From Neisseria sp. (lineage in GTDB: Bacteria; Pseudomonadota; Gammaproteobacteria; Burkholderiales; Neisseriaceae), in assembly GCF_030530745.1 (NCBI RefSeq), contig NZ_JAUMUI010000005.1:1-64000 (forward strand): DNA of 64,000 nucleotides, in the 5' to 3' direction. A model generated the notes under the pieces. That model was given only the letters and a program-made list of their open reading frames with translations. It was not told where the DNA came from and searched no databases. Numbering within the stretch: the stretch's first letter is position 1; every line of letters starts with the position of its first letter. The position numbers and the translations under genes are program-made. Below, in pieces: positions 30,950 through 38,375 of the stretch.

Positions 30950-31460
30950 AAAAACCTGCTTTATTTCCTTAATTTACAGCCCTATCCTGTCGGCACGCTT
31001 TGTTTCCATAATAAAGAAAATCAAATTTTGTTTACCCGAAATTTATGCAATTTAGATAAAATATACGGTACAGCCATGCTCGCAACGGCAGAAACCCAAG
31101 CAGAGCGTGCCTTCCACCGGCATATACCCTGCAGTTTGCTGCCTTCGTTGCCAAGCCGAACAATTCATGCATATATGAAAAAACTGCTTTTATATAAAAT
31201 ATGCATACCTCTTCGGAGTGGATAAAGCTTGATTTTCTTAACAATATCAACACCTCGACAGACAGGCCTGTTTATGCCATAAACCATATAGGAAAATATT
31301 GCAAAACATATGCATATGGCTATAGGGTAAATAAACTCAAACCATTATTTTCAAAAAAAAAAATAGTAATAAAACTTTGGAAACAATAACTAGACAACAT
31401 GCTCTAAGCAGGCAGATACACCTTGAAACGAGGGGTGTCTGTTTTCTTTTTTGTTTTTTT
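30950..31460. other. AT-rich gene-free stretch upstream of the bacteriocin-like gene
   Basis: About 500 bp much richer in A/T than its neighbours, with poly-A near 31351-31361 and several TATAAA/TATGCATA stretches. Short frames here lack ribosome sites and family features. The composition suggests acquired DNA or a large regulatory region. Confidence 0.5.
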
Positions 31461-31473
31461 AAGGAGTATGATT

Positions 31474-31704
31474 ATGAAAGAATTGAATGCCACCGAATTG
31501 AAACAGGTTAGCGGCGGTGTTGAGCCGATGACTTTGTTTAACCTAGCTGTAGGTGCGGTAACCCTCCTCTCCGCAGCTCAGACACATCGCAAAGGAATTA
31601 AGCAAGCTATCAGAGGGGCCAAACGCAATTATAGGACAAGTATCAGGAATTTCCGTAGAGGAAACGGGGGAAGTGCCGTATACGTAGGCTCTACTTTTCA
31701 CTAA
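31474..31704 (+). CDS. double-glycine leader bacteriocin-like peptide
   Basis: A 76-aa precursor from the ATG at 31474, which has an AAGGAG ribosome site 7 nt upstream. The first 15 residues, MKELNATELKQVSGG, are a classical double-glycine leader that a C39-peptidase ABC transporter would cut. The predicted 61-aa mature peptide starts VEPMTLFNLAVGAVTLLSAA (hydrophobic) and turns very basic (RKGIKQAIRGAKRNYRTSIR), with a Gly-rich end. That is an amphipathic, membrane-active profile. No immunity, transporter or modification gene lies nearby. A signalling peptide is an alternative. Confidence 0.75.
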   Translation: MKELNATELKQVSGGVEPMTLFNLAVGAVTLLSAAQTHRKGIKQAIRGAKRNYRTSIRNFRRGNGGSAVYVGSTFH

Positions 31705-31784
31705 AAGCGATGTACCAATACGCAACCGGTAGGGCAGATGCGACTAACGCCCAAACGGCATAACTGCAAATATACCCCTACCCC

Positions 31785-31819
31785 AACGCCGTCTGAAATA
31801 TTTTCAGACGGCGTTTTGC
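31785..31819 (+). terminator. terminator after the bacteriocin-like gene
   Basis: A 14-bp perfect stem (31785-31798 with 31802-31815) based on a DUS variant, AACGCCGTCTGAAA, followed by TT. Confidence 0.65.
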
Positions 31820-31966
31820 AGCAAGCGTAGCCTGCATAATCCACACCACCGCATGCGTGGCTGCGCCACACACCCTACCGCCGATTCAACGTTTGCCGGC
31901 TTCAGGCGCAGCAAGCGTAACCTGCATAATCCACACCACCGCGTGCATGGCTGCGCCACACACCCT
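31818..31966. repeat. 59-bp tandem repeat, two copies
   Basis: Copies at 31818-31876 and 31908-31966 (period 90 bp) are nearly identical, starting GCAGCAAGCGTA and ending GCTGCGCCACACACCCT. Three base changes are visible: one G/A near the start and an exchange within the GCATGCG/GCGTGCA segment. The 357-bp gap between the peptide gene and frdD otherwise contains only DUS hairpins. Confidence 0.7.
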
Positions 31967-32008
31967 TGGGCACGCACGCGTTGTTCGGGGTAGCGAAATC
32001 CATACATA

Positions 32009-32035
32009 AGGCCGTCTGAAAGTTTCAGACGGCCT
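32009..32035 (-). terminator. frd operon terminator
   Basis: AGGCCGTCTGAAA (32009-32021), one spacer base, TTTCAGACGGCCT (32023-32035), 26 bp beyond frdD. Confidence 0.65.
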
Positions 32036-32061
32036 GTTGCATCACTTTTACCTAAAAGGCT

Positions 32062-32412
32062 TTAAAACCAGCCTTTGAGCAAAGTAAAAACAAACACCAC
32101 CACGGCAAAAGCGTAAAAGCCCAAGCGGGTGCGGTTGCCTACATGAACGTGCATATCGTGCAGAATATAGTAGAAACGGTGTACGCCGTGCCACAAGATG
32201 GTAAACACCACGGCGCACAGCACCAGATACACCAATTTGTTGCTCACAAAACCGTGCACGCTGTCGTAAAAATCGGCCGGGCTGCCCAATATGCCGAACG
32301 GCAGCAGCAGGCACAACACCACCAGCACAGGTGCGAGGATGATGGCGGCAACGGTGCCGCCGGCGGAGAAAATGCCCCAATACAAAGGCTTCATGTGTTT
32401 GTTGCTCATCAT
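32062..32412 (-). CDS. frdD: fumarate reductase membrane subunit D
   Basis: A 116-aa hydrophobic anchor with three membrane helices. It matches E. coli FrdD in the N-terminal YWGIFSAGGTVAAIILAPV and in the HRFYYILHDMHVHVG loop. With FrdC it holds the catalytic FrdAB at the inner membrane and forms the menaquinol site; it carries no haem. It is the last gene of frdABCD. The second Met of MMSNKH is an alternative start. Confidence 0.9.
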   Translation of the reverse strand: MMSNKHMKPLYWGIFSAGGTVAAIILAPVLVVLCLLLPFGILGSPADFYDSVHGFVSNKLVYLVLCAVVFTILWHGVHRFYYILHDMHVHVGNRTRLGFYAFAVVVFVFTLLKGWF

Positions 32413-32424
32413 TCTGCTCCTCTG

Positions 32425-32817
32425 TCAGGCCAATACGGCAACCAGTAACACCAACACTACGAACACTGCGGCAAACGCCCCCCAGCTGGCTTTCACCAAT
32501 ACCGCAGCAGGCACGAATTTTTCGCCTTTCTGTATCGGCATCGCCTTGGGCACGGCTTCAAACCAGGTTTTGCTGTTGAAACAGGCAGCGGCAACGGCCA
32601 ACAGGTTAAACAGCACCACCAGCGGGTTTGTCTGCATTTCCACCCAGCCGGCCCACGCATCAAAGCTGCCGGCCAACGAGGCTAAGCCGCAAAACAGATT
32701 GAGGGCGGCAAATGCCACCGGCACGCTGGTCAGCTCGCGCAGCATATAGAGTTTGAAAAAGCGGTTTTGCATATACCAATCGGCCGGCTGCTTGGCGGTA
32801 TAAGGTTTGCGGCTCAT
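32425..32817 (-). CDS. frdC: fumarate reductase membrane subunit C
   Basis: A 130-aa anchor with three membrane helices. The N-terminal RKPY and FFKLYMLRELTSVPVAF, plus the AWAGWVEMQTNPLVVLFNL and SKTWFEAVPKA blocks, match E. coli FrdC (131 aa). SdhC/SdhD haem-binding features are absent, which separates it from succinate dehydrogenase. It starts 1 bp after the frdB stop. Confidence 0.92.
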   Translation of the reverse strand: MSRKPYTAKQPADWYMQNRFFKLYMLRELTSVPVAFAALNLFCGLASLAGSFDAWAGWVEMQTNPLVVLFNLLAVAAACFNSKTWFEAVPKAMPIQKGEKFVPAAVLVKASWGAFAAVFVVLVLLVAVLA

Positions 32818-32818
32818 A

Positions 32819-33562
32819 TTACGCCTCCTCTTTTTTCAGGTTGGACAACGCCCAAAACGGCACGGCTGCGGCTTTGGCCTGCTGGATGGCGCCGGCGGGA
32901 TCAACGTGTTTCGGGCATACTTCCGAGCAGTAACCCACAAACGTGCACGGCCAAATGCCGTTTTCGCCGTTCATCACTTTAAAGCGTGCGGCTTTGCCGG
33001 TATCGCGGTTGTCGAGGTTGTAGCGGTGCGCCAGCGCGGTGGCGGCCGGGCCGAGAAAATCGGCGTTCAAACCCACCTGCGGGCAGGCCTGATAACACAG
33101 CATGCAATTGATGCACATGGTGTATTGCTTGAATTTGGCCAGCTCGGCAGGTGTTTGGCGGTATTCCTTATCGGCCAGCGCACGCGGGTTTTTGTTGATG
33201 ATATAGGGTTTGACCGACTCGAGTTTTTCGATAAACGGATCGGCATCCACAATCAAATCTTTTTCGATGGGAAACTGATCGAGCGCGCCCACGGTAATTT
33301 TACCTACCGCAGCATATTCGCGCACGAAAGTGGAACAGGCGAGTTTGGGTTCGCCGTTGACCACCATGCCGCACGAGCCGCACACTTCCATACGGCACGA
33401 CCAGCGGTAAGCCAGCTCCGGTTCGAAATCGTCTTTCACCAGCGCGAGTGCGTCCAGAATCGACATATCCTGCGTCCACTCGATATCGAACACCTGCGGC
33501 CACGGTTTTTCGTCGACACCCGGGCGGTAGCGCATCACTTCCAGTTTGATGGTATTGCTCAT
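32819..33562 (-). CDS. frdB: fumarate reductase iron-sulfur subunit
   Basis: A 247-aa electron-transfer subunit. The 2Fe-2S motif is CRMEVCGSCGMVVNGEPKLAC, the 4Fe-4S motif CINCMLCYQACP and the 3Fe-4S motif CTFVGYCSEVCPKHVDP; the last is typical of FrdB. It passes electrons from menaquinol to the FrdA flavin. Its ATG overlaps the frdA stop by 4 bp, so the two are translationally coupled. Confidence 0.96.
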   Translation of the reverse strand: MSNTIKLEVMRYRPGVDEKPWPQVFDIEWTQDMSILDALALVKDDFEPELAYRWSCRMEVCGSCGMVVNGEPKLACSTFVREYAAVGKITVGALDQFPIEKDLIVDADPFIEKLESVKPYIINKNPRALADKEYRQTPAELAKFKQYTMCINCMLCYQACPQVGLNADFLGPAATALAHRYNLDNRDTGKAARFKVMNGENGIWPCTFVGYCSEVCPKHVDPAGAIQQAKAAAVPFWALSNLKKEEA

Positions 33563-35331
33563 GATTTTTTCTCCCCTTCTGCACCGTAAACCCGTTTGGC
33601 GGGCTGCGATTTGGTGATTAACACGCTGCTGTATTCAATCTGCGGGGGTTCTTGGCCGCCGCGGTAAAAACTCAGGGTGTGTTTGAGGAAGTTTTCGTCG
33701 TCGCGATCGGGGAAATCCAAACGCTGGTGTGCGCCGCGCGACTCGGTGCGGGCGTCGGCCGAATAAATCATTGCCTCGGCCACATCCAACAGATAACCCA
33801 GTTCGATGGTGGTGAGCCAGTCGGTGTTGTAGGTGTCGGAATGGTCGGTTACGCGCACATTCTGATAGCGCGCTTTCAAATCGCGGATGGCGGCTTTGGC
33901 GCGCGCACCGTTTTCGGCGCTGCGGTAAATGCCCACTTCGGCTTCCATCATCGCGCCCAGTTCGCGGCGGATGTCGGCCGGTTTCTCAGTGCCGCCGGTA
34001 CGGTTTTTCAATTCGGCAAACGGTTGGTAAGCCTGCTCTGCCAACGCGGCGAACGCTTCGCGGCTCAAGCCGCTGCCGGCAGTTTGCGCGTGTTTCAGCG
34101 CATCTTCACCCGCCACTTTGCCGAATACGCACAGCTCGGCCAGCGAATTCGAACCCAAACGGTTGGCGCCGTGCAGGCCCACCGACGAACATTCGCCCAC
34201 GGCAAACAGCCCTTTGATGCGGGTTTCGCAACGCTGGTTGGTTTCGATGCCGCCCATGGTGTAGTGCGCGGTCGGGCGTACCGGAATCGGCTCGTGCACG
34301 GGATCGACGCCCACGAATTTCTGCGCCAGCGAGCGGATAAACGGCAGCCGCTCATTGATGAAGTCTTCGCCCAGATGGCGCAAATCCAAATGCACCGCAT
34401 CGCCGCGCGGCGTGCTGATGGTGCGGCCGGCTTTCCATTCGTGGTAGAACGCCTGCGACAGGCGGTCGCGCGGCCCCAGTTCCATATATTTGTTTTTCGG
34501 CTCGCCGATGGGCGTTTCCGGGCCTAAGCCGTAATCCTGCAAATAACGGTAGCCGTCTTTGTTCACCAAGATACCGCCTTCGCCGCGGCAGCCTTCGGTC
34601 ATCAGAATGCCCGAACCGGGCAGGCCGGTGGGGTGGTATTGAACAAACTCCATATCGCGCAGCGGCACGCCGTGGCGGTAGGCCATCGCCATGCCGTCGC
34701 CGGTTACGATGCCGCCGTTGGTGTTGAAAGCAAACACGCGCCCTGCACCGCCGGTGGCGATAATCACGCTTTTCGCCTGCACCGCGCGCACCGCGCCTTC
34801 TTGCAGGCCGTAACACAACACGCCGGCCAATTCGCCGTTGTCGATTAACAAATCAAGCGCGAAATGTTCGTCCAAGCGTTTGATGTTGGGATACTGCATT
34901 GAAGTTTGGAACAAAGTGTGCAGCATATGGAAGCCGGTTTTGTCTGCGGCAAACCAGGTGCGCGGAATCTTCATGCCGCCGAAACGGCGCACGTTGGCGC
35001 GGCCGTCCGGCAGGCGCGACCACGGGCAGCCCCAATGTTCCATCTGAATCATTTCTTCGGTGGCGTGCTCGACAAAATACTGCACCACATCCTGCTCGCA
35101 CAGCCAGTCGCCGCCCGAAACGGTGTCGTTGAAGTGGTTTTCGAGCGAATCGTCGTCGCGCACCACACCGGCCGAACCGCCTTCCGCCGCCACGGTGTGG
35201 CTGCGCATCGGATAAACTTTGGAAATCAGGTGTACGGTTTTGTCGGGTGCGGCGCGCGCGACTTCAATCGCCGCCCGCAAGCCCGCACCACCCGCGCCCA
35301 CAATCGCCACATCGGTTTGGATGATGTCCAT
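33559..35331 (-). CDS. frdA: fumarate reductase flavoprotein subunit
   Basis: A 590-aa catalytic subunit with covalent FAD that reduces fumarate to succinate in anaerobic respiration. The FAD motif is IVGAGGAGLRAAIE, the flavin-linking His is in RSHTVAAEGGSAG, and the active-site blocks include RPTAHYTMGGIETNQ and GLHGANRLGSNSLAEL. Sequence and gene order (A-B-C-D) match E. coli FrdA rather than SdhA. The ATG at 35331 has an AAGG ribosome site and aligns with E. coli; upstream in-frame ATGs exist. Confidence 0.95.
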   Translation of the reverse strand: MDIIQTDVAIVGAGGAGLRAAIEVARAAPDKTVHLISKVYPMRSHTVAAEGGSAGVVRDDDSLENHFNDTVSGGDWLCEQDVVQYFVEHATEEMIQMEHWGCPWSRLPDGRANVRRFGGMKIPRTWFAADKTGFHMLHTLFQTSMQYPNIKRLDEHFALDLLIDNGELAGVLCYGLQEGAVRAVQAKSVIIATGGAGRVFAFNTNGGIVTGDGMAMAYRHGVPLRDMEFVQYHPTGLPGSGILMTEGCRGEGGILVNKDGYRYLQDYGLGPETPIGEPKNKYMELGPRDRLSQAFYHEWKAGRTISTPRGDAVHLDLRHLGEDFINERLPFIRSLAQKFVGVDPVHEPIPVRPTAHYTMGGIETNQRCETRIKGLFAVGECSSVGLHGANRLGSNSLAELCVFGKVAGEDALKHAQTAGSGLSREAFAALAEQAYQPFAELKNRTGGTEKPADIRRELGAMMEAEVGIYRSAENGARAKAAIRDLKARYQNVRVTDHSDTYNTDWLTTIELGYLLDVAEAMIYSADARTESRGAHQRLDFPDRDDENFLKHTLSFYRGGQEPPQIEYSSVLITKSQPAKRVYGAEGEKKS

Positions 35332-35399
35332 ATTGTCTGCCTTTTCTTGTCGGTAGTCGGTTGTGTTATTAAACAACATTGTAAACAAATCCTGTAACT

Positions 35400-35416
35400 G
35401 CCTTTTGACAAAAGGC
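35400..35416. promoter_or_regulatory. palindrome upstream of frdA
   Basis: GCCTTTTGACAAAAGGC, a 7-bp perfect inverted repeat with a 3-base centre, about 70 bp before the frdA start. It could be an operator or an mRNA hairpin. The remaining sequence up to 35708 (377 bp in all) has two DUS and no gene. No convincing FNR site was found. Confidence 0.35.
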
Positions 35417-35708
35417 AAATTTAGCCGAATCTCGTCGGTTTTAACCGTAAAAAAGGCCGTCTGAAAGGGCGGCCCTGCCGAAATAAAGAAATCTAATGAA
35501 ACAAAATAAGAAACAAGCAAGCTGCCACTTCAAGCGGTATGGCTGTATTGCACGGTTCTGTTTGGTGCGGTTTAAAAGAAATTACATTTGGTTTAACAAC
35601 TCAAGGCCGTCTGAAAACTTATCACGCGTTATGCAAAGCGCGTTTTATACCCTTATGACTGAAGAATGCCGATGCCGGTTAATAGCGGCTATGATACCCG
35701 TCAACACA

Positions 35709-36233
35709 TCATTTCAATTGCCAAACCTCAAAAGCAGGCAGACATTTTTTTAATGCCAAACTGTTGGCAACGATGTTGCCGCAATCGCTCAGGCTCAATC
35801 CGGTTTCGGCAATCAGCAGGTTGGCGGGGCGGCCTGCGTGCAAACTCATGCGGATTCCGGCGGGAACAAACGGCAGTTTGTGGCGGGCGGCAAAAGCGGC
35901 GGCGCGGCGGTTGGCCAGTTTGAGCATAGGCGTGAGGGTAACGTCGAGATGAAAGCGGCGCACGCCCAAAACAATGATGCGGGCAGCAAACCAATCGGCT
36001 TCTTCGGTAAACACGTCCGGGCTGCGGCTGTCGAAATCATGACGCATGGCGGCAATCAGTGTGGCAACGGTGCGGATTTGCGGCAACAATGCCTCGCTCA
36101 CTTGGATACCGCCGGTTTGCGGCAGCCCGGTGGCGCATAAATCGCTGCGGCGGGTGCTGCCGTCAACAATCAGATGGCAGCGGTGCAAGGCGGTAGGTTG
36201 TGTTTGGGCGGTGTGTAAGGCGGCGGTTTTCAT
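35709..36233 (-). CDS. unknown protein behind an aromatic attenuator
   Basis: A 174-aa soluble protein from the ATG at 36233 (AGGAG ribosome site 6 nt upstream). It appears to be alpha/beta, with FHLDVTLTPMLKLANRRAAA in the middle and a C-terminal ETGLSLSDCGNIVANSLALK. No catalytic signature, signal peptide or membrane segment is recognised. The 202-bp leader encodes a peptide with nine aromatic residues and ends in a terminator. Expression should therefore depend on charged Phe/Tyr/Trp tRNA, which hints at a role in aromatic metabolism or uptake. Chorismate mutase, DAHP synthase and chorismate lyase motifs are absent. Confidence 0.7.
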   Translation of the reverse strand: MKTAALHTAQTQPTALHRCHLIVDGSTRRSDLCATGLPQTGGIQVSEALLPQIRTVATLIAAMRHDFDSRSPDVFTEEADWFAARIIVLGVRRFHLDVTLTPMLKLANRRAAAFAARHKLPFVPAGIRMSLHAGRPANLLIAETGLSLSDCGNIVANSLALKKCLPAFEVWQLK

Positions 36234-36296
36234 ATTCTGCTCCTGTTCGGTGTTTTTCATCTGTTTACAGGCGGCGGATTTTTAAAACCGACAAAA

Positions 36297-36320
36297 AGCC
36301 GCCTGAAAATTCGGGCGGCT
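36297..36320 (-). terminator. attenuator terminator
   Basis: On the minus strand AGCCGCC (36320-36314), a 10-nt loop and GGCGGCT (36303-36297) are followed by TTTTT. It lies between the leader-peptide stop and the unknown gene, 64 bp before its start. Confidence 0.7.
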
Positions 36321-36354
36321 CTGTTTCGCGTTTGCTTAAAGTTTATCCGGCATT

Positions 36355-36435
36355 TCAGACAAGCGCAAAAAAGTACCGCACGTTTGTGTGGTACCAATAA
36401 AAATAAGCAAAGGGGCGAATGTTTGAAATATTCAT
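36355..36435 (-). CDS. aromatic-rich leader peptide
   Basis: A 26-residue frame, ATG at 36435 and TGA at 36357-36355. It contains PFAYFYWYHTNVRYFF: four Phe, four Tyr and one Trp. The WYHTNVRY codons lie inside a hairpin (36373-36394), and a terminator follows at 36297-36320. This is the layout of pheA-type attenuators. No Shine-Dalgarno is present and the predicted transcription start is only 1-2 nt before the ATG, so translation may be leaderless. Confidence 0.65.
   Translation of the reverse strand: MNISNIRPFAYFYWYHTNVRYFFALV
36373..36394 (-). promoter_or_regulatory. leader pause hairpin
   Basis: On the minus strand GTACCACAC and GTGCGGTAC pair with one mismatch around a 4-nt loop, overlapping the Trp/Tyr codons of the leader and followed by TTTTTT. 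It may be the 1:2 pause stem. Its GCGGT segment can also pair with GCCGC of the terminator stem, a candidate antiterminator. Confidence 0.5.
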
Positions 36436-36442
36436 GGCACTA

Positions 36443-36471
36443 ATCTAAAGCAAAGCATCGGAAGTTGTCAA
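36443..36471 (-). promoter_or_regulatory. promoter of the attenuated gene
   Basis: On the minus strand a consensus TTGACA (36471-36466), a 17-bp spacer and TTAGAT (36448-36443), directly before the leader peptide. Confidence 0.6.
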
Positions 36472-36504
36472 TATCCATTGTGCAATTGCAGCAGTAATTC
36501 CATT

Positions 36505-37128
36505 TTATTTCTCTCCCCATTTCGGTATCAACATGTGCGGTATGCGCAATTGGTCGAGGATGCGCGCCACCACAAAGTCCACCAAATCGCCGACCGACTT
36601 CGGATGGTGGTAAAACCCGGGCGAAGGCGGCAAGATAACCGCACCCAAACGGGCAAGAGCGAGCAGGTTTTCGAGATGCAGCGCCGACAGCGGCGCTTCA
36701 CGCGGTACCACCACCAGCGGACGGCGCTCTTTCAGGCACACATCTGCGGCGCGTTCGATCAAATGGTCGGAAGTACCGTGCGCTACCGCCGCCACAACGC
36801 CCATACTGGCCGGGCAGATAATCATGGCATCGGCGGGGTTGGTGCCCGAAGCCGGCGGCGCGAACCATTCGTCTTTGCCGAACACCCGCAACTGCTGCGC
36901 AGAAACGCCGTATTTTTCGCATAACAACGCCTGACAGGCGGCGGGCGACGAAGGCAGGGCAAGGTTTGCCTCCTGCTGCGCCACCACTTGCGCAGCTTGG
37001 GAATACAGCAGCCACACGGTTTTACCGCTTTGCAGCAGGCATTCGAGCAGGCGGATACCGTAGGGCATGCCCGATGCGCCGGTAAAGGCCAGGGTAACGG
37101 TTTGTATCGGATGCGGCTGGGTATTCAT
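36505..37128 (-). CDS. ubiX: flavin prenyltransferase
   Basis: Makes prenylated FMN, the cofactor of the UbiD decarboxylase in ubiquinone synthesis. The protein is 207 aa. The N-terminal LAFTGASGMPYGIRLLECLL is the FMN-binding loop, followed by ICPASMGVVAAVAHGTSDHL and the KERRPLVVVPREAPLSALHL block with the catalytic Arg/Glu. The FYHHPKSVGDLVDFVVARIL tail is typical. The unknown attenuated gene follows on the same strand with its own promoter. Confidence 0.95.
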   Translation of the reverse strand: MNTQPHPIQTVTLAFTGASGMPYGIRLLECLLQSGKTVWLLYSQAAQVVAQQEANLALPSSPAACQALLCEKYGVSAQQLRVFGKDEWFAPPASGTNPADAMIICPASMGVVAAVAHGTSDHLIERAADVCLKERRPLVVVPREAPLSALHLENLLALARLGAVILPPSPGFYHHPKSVGDLVDFVVARILDQLRIPHMLIPKWGEK

Positions 37129-37263
37129 AGGCAGGGGAATCTGTAAAAACGGTGAATATAATACGGTGTTGTTTTCAGACGGCCGATAAACTTACAAACG
37201 GCCCGGATATGGCGCACCGTGAAAATTTAGCAAAGGCCGTCTGAAAAACGGTTTGATTTGTTT

Positions 37264-37614
37264 TCAATCGACGCTGCGTTCGATTTCTACACCCACTTCG
37301 CGCACATCGGGCAGAATACCGGGCTTCACAATCCTCACCCGCACCCATAGTGCGCCGAAGTCGGACAACACCAAATCGGCAACGTGTTCCGCCAATGCTT
37401 CGAGCAGCAAAAAACGCTGGTTTTTCAGGCTGGCGCGCACGGCTTCGCACACGTCGGCATAATGTACGGTGTTGTTGATATCGTCGTCCGCACCCGATTT
37501 TTCAGGCACGCCGACAACCAGATCCAACAGCAGGGTTTGCGGCTGCTCGCGCTCCCAATCGTACACGCCGATCAAGGTTTCGGCTTTCATGCCGTGTAAA
37601 AAAATTTTATCCAT
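37264..37614 (-). CDS. folB: dihydroneopterin aldolase
   Basis: Folate pathway enzyme that cleaves dihydroneopterin to 6-hydroxymethyl-dihydropterin and glycolaldehyde. The protein is 116 aa from the ATG at 37614. The N-terminal MDKIFLHGMKAETLIGVYDWERE is the substrate-binding region, VHYADVCEAVR and LLLEALAEHVADLVL form the tunnel fold, and the catalytic Lys is likely in VRIVKPGILPDVREVGVEIER. It is divergent from plsY with a 61-bp gap. A start at 37635 is possible. Confidence 0.94.
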   Translation of the reverse strand: MDKIFLHGMKAETLIGVYDWEREQPQTLLLDLVVGVPEKSGADDDINNTVHYADVCEAVRASLKNQRFLLLEALAEHVADLVLSDFGALWVRVRIVKPGILPDVREVGVEIERSVD

Positions 37615-37675
37615 TTTCAGTTGCGCCGTTTTCACGTTAAAATCAGTTTTCCATTCTAAAACAAAAGTTGCTGTA

Positions 37676-38308
37676 ATGTTTAATTTCTTGGTTGTAACAG
37701 CCGGTTATGTAATCGGCTCGCTTTCTTTTGCGGTGATTGTGTCAAAATTTTACGGCATGGCCGACCCGCGCACCTACGGCTCGGGCAACCCCGGTGCCAC
37801 CAATGTTTTACGCAGCGGCCAGAAAAAAGCGGCGGCCTTAACCCTGTTGGGCGATGCGCTCAAAGGCTTGGTGGCCGTGCTGCTGGCAAAATGGCTGCAA
37901 GAGCCGCTCGGTTTGGATTCCGCAACCATCGCCTTGGTTGCCGTGGCCGCTCTGGCAGGCCATATGTGGCCGGTATTCTTCAACTTCAAAGGCGGCAAAG
38001 GCGTGGCCACCGCTTTGGGCGTGCTGCTCGCACTATCATGGCCGGCCGCTTTGGTTTGCGCCGCCGTTTGGCTGGTGATGGCTTTCGGCTTTAAAGTGTC
38101 TTCACTGGCTGCGCTGACCGCCGCCGTCATCAGCCCACTGGCGGCCTGGTTCTTTATGCCCTACCCTTCGTGGGCTTTGTCGACGGTTGTTATCGCCCTC
38201 TTGGTGCTTTACCGGCATAAAAGCAATATCAGCAACCTGTTGAGCGGGAAAGAGGGGAAAATCGGCGAAAAAACCACCGTACAACAACCGGATAAAGAAA
38301 CCGAATAA
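37676..38308 (+). CDS. plsY: acyl-phosphate glycerol-3-phosphate acyltransferase
   Basis: Inner-membrane enzyme that acylates glycerol-3-phosphate with acyl-phosphate, the first step of phospholipid synthesis. The protein is 210 aa with five membrane segments. Conserved loops are YGSGNPGATNVLRSG and FNFKGGKGVATALGVLLAL, plus the LVLYRHKSNISNLLSGKE C-terminus. The partner plsX is not in the window. The folB-plsY neighbourhood is common. Confidence 0.96.
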   Translation: MFNFLVVTAGYVIGSLSFAVIVSKFYGMADPRTYGSGNPGATNVLRSGQKKAAALTLLGDALKGLVAVLLAKWLQEPLGLDSATIALVAVAALAGHMWPVFFNFKGGKGVATALGVLLALSWPAALVCAAVWLVMAFGFKVSSLAALTAAVISPLAAWFFMPYPSWALSTVVIALLVLYRHKSNISNLLSGKEGKIGEKTTVQQPDKETE

Positions 38309-38375
38309 AACCAATCACAAAGCAGCCCGGGCTGCTTTTTTACGTTTGACTCAAAGGCAAAGGATACGGAACGAA

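Noticed and set aside
31418-31460. Attenuator hairpin with T-rich run before the bacteriocin-like gene
   Set aside because: Only five Watson-Crick pairs (ACACC/GGTGT) support it; too weak to call, although the T-rich run is real.
31818-31966. Possible CRISPR array
   Set aside because: Only two repeat units of 59 bp, no third copy and no cas genes nearby.
31804-32007. 67-codon minus-strand frame with an internal protein repeat
   Set aside because: It is a translation of the 59-bp tandem repeat; no ribosome site, and its start lies in unrelated sequence.
32062-35331. Succinate dehydrogenase (sdhCDAB)
   Set aside because: Gene order is A-B-C-D, and the two anchors match FrdC and FrdD and lack the haem-ligand features of SdhC/SdhD.
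35332-35500. FNR-type site upstream of frdA
   Set aside because: TTTGACAAAAGGCAAA only loosely resembles TTGAT-N4-ATCAA and the second half-site fails.
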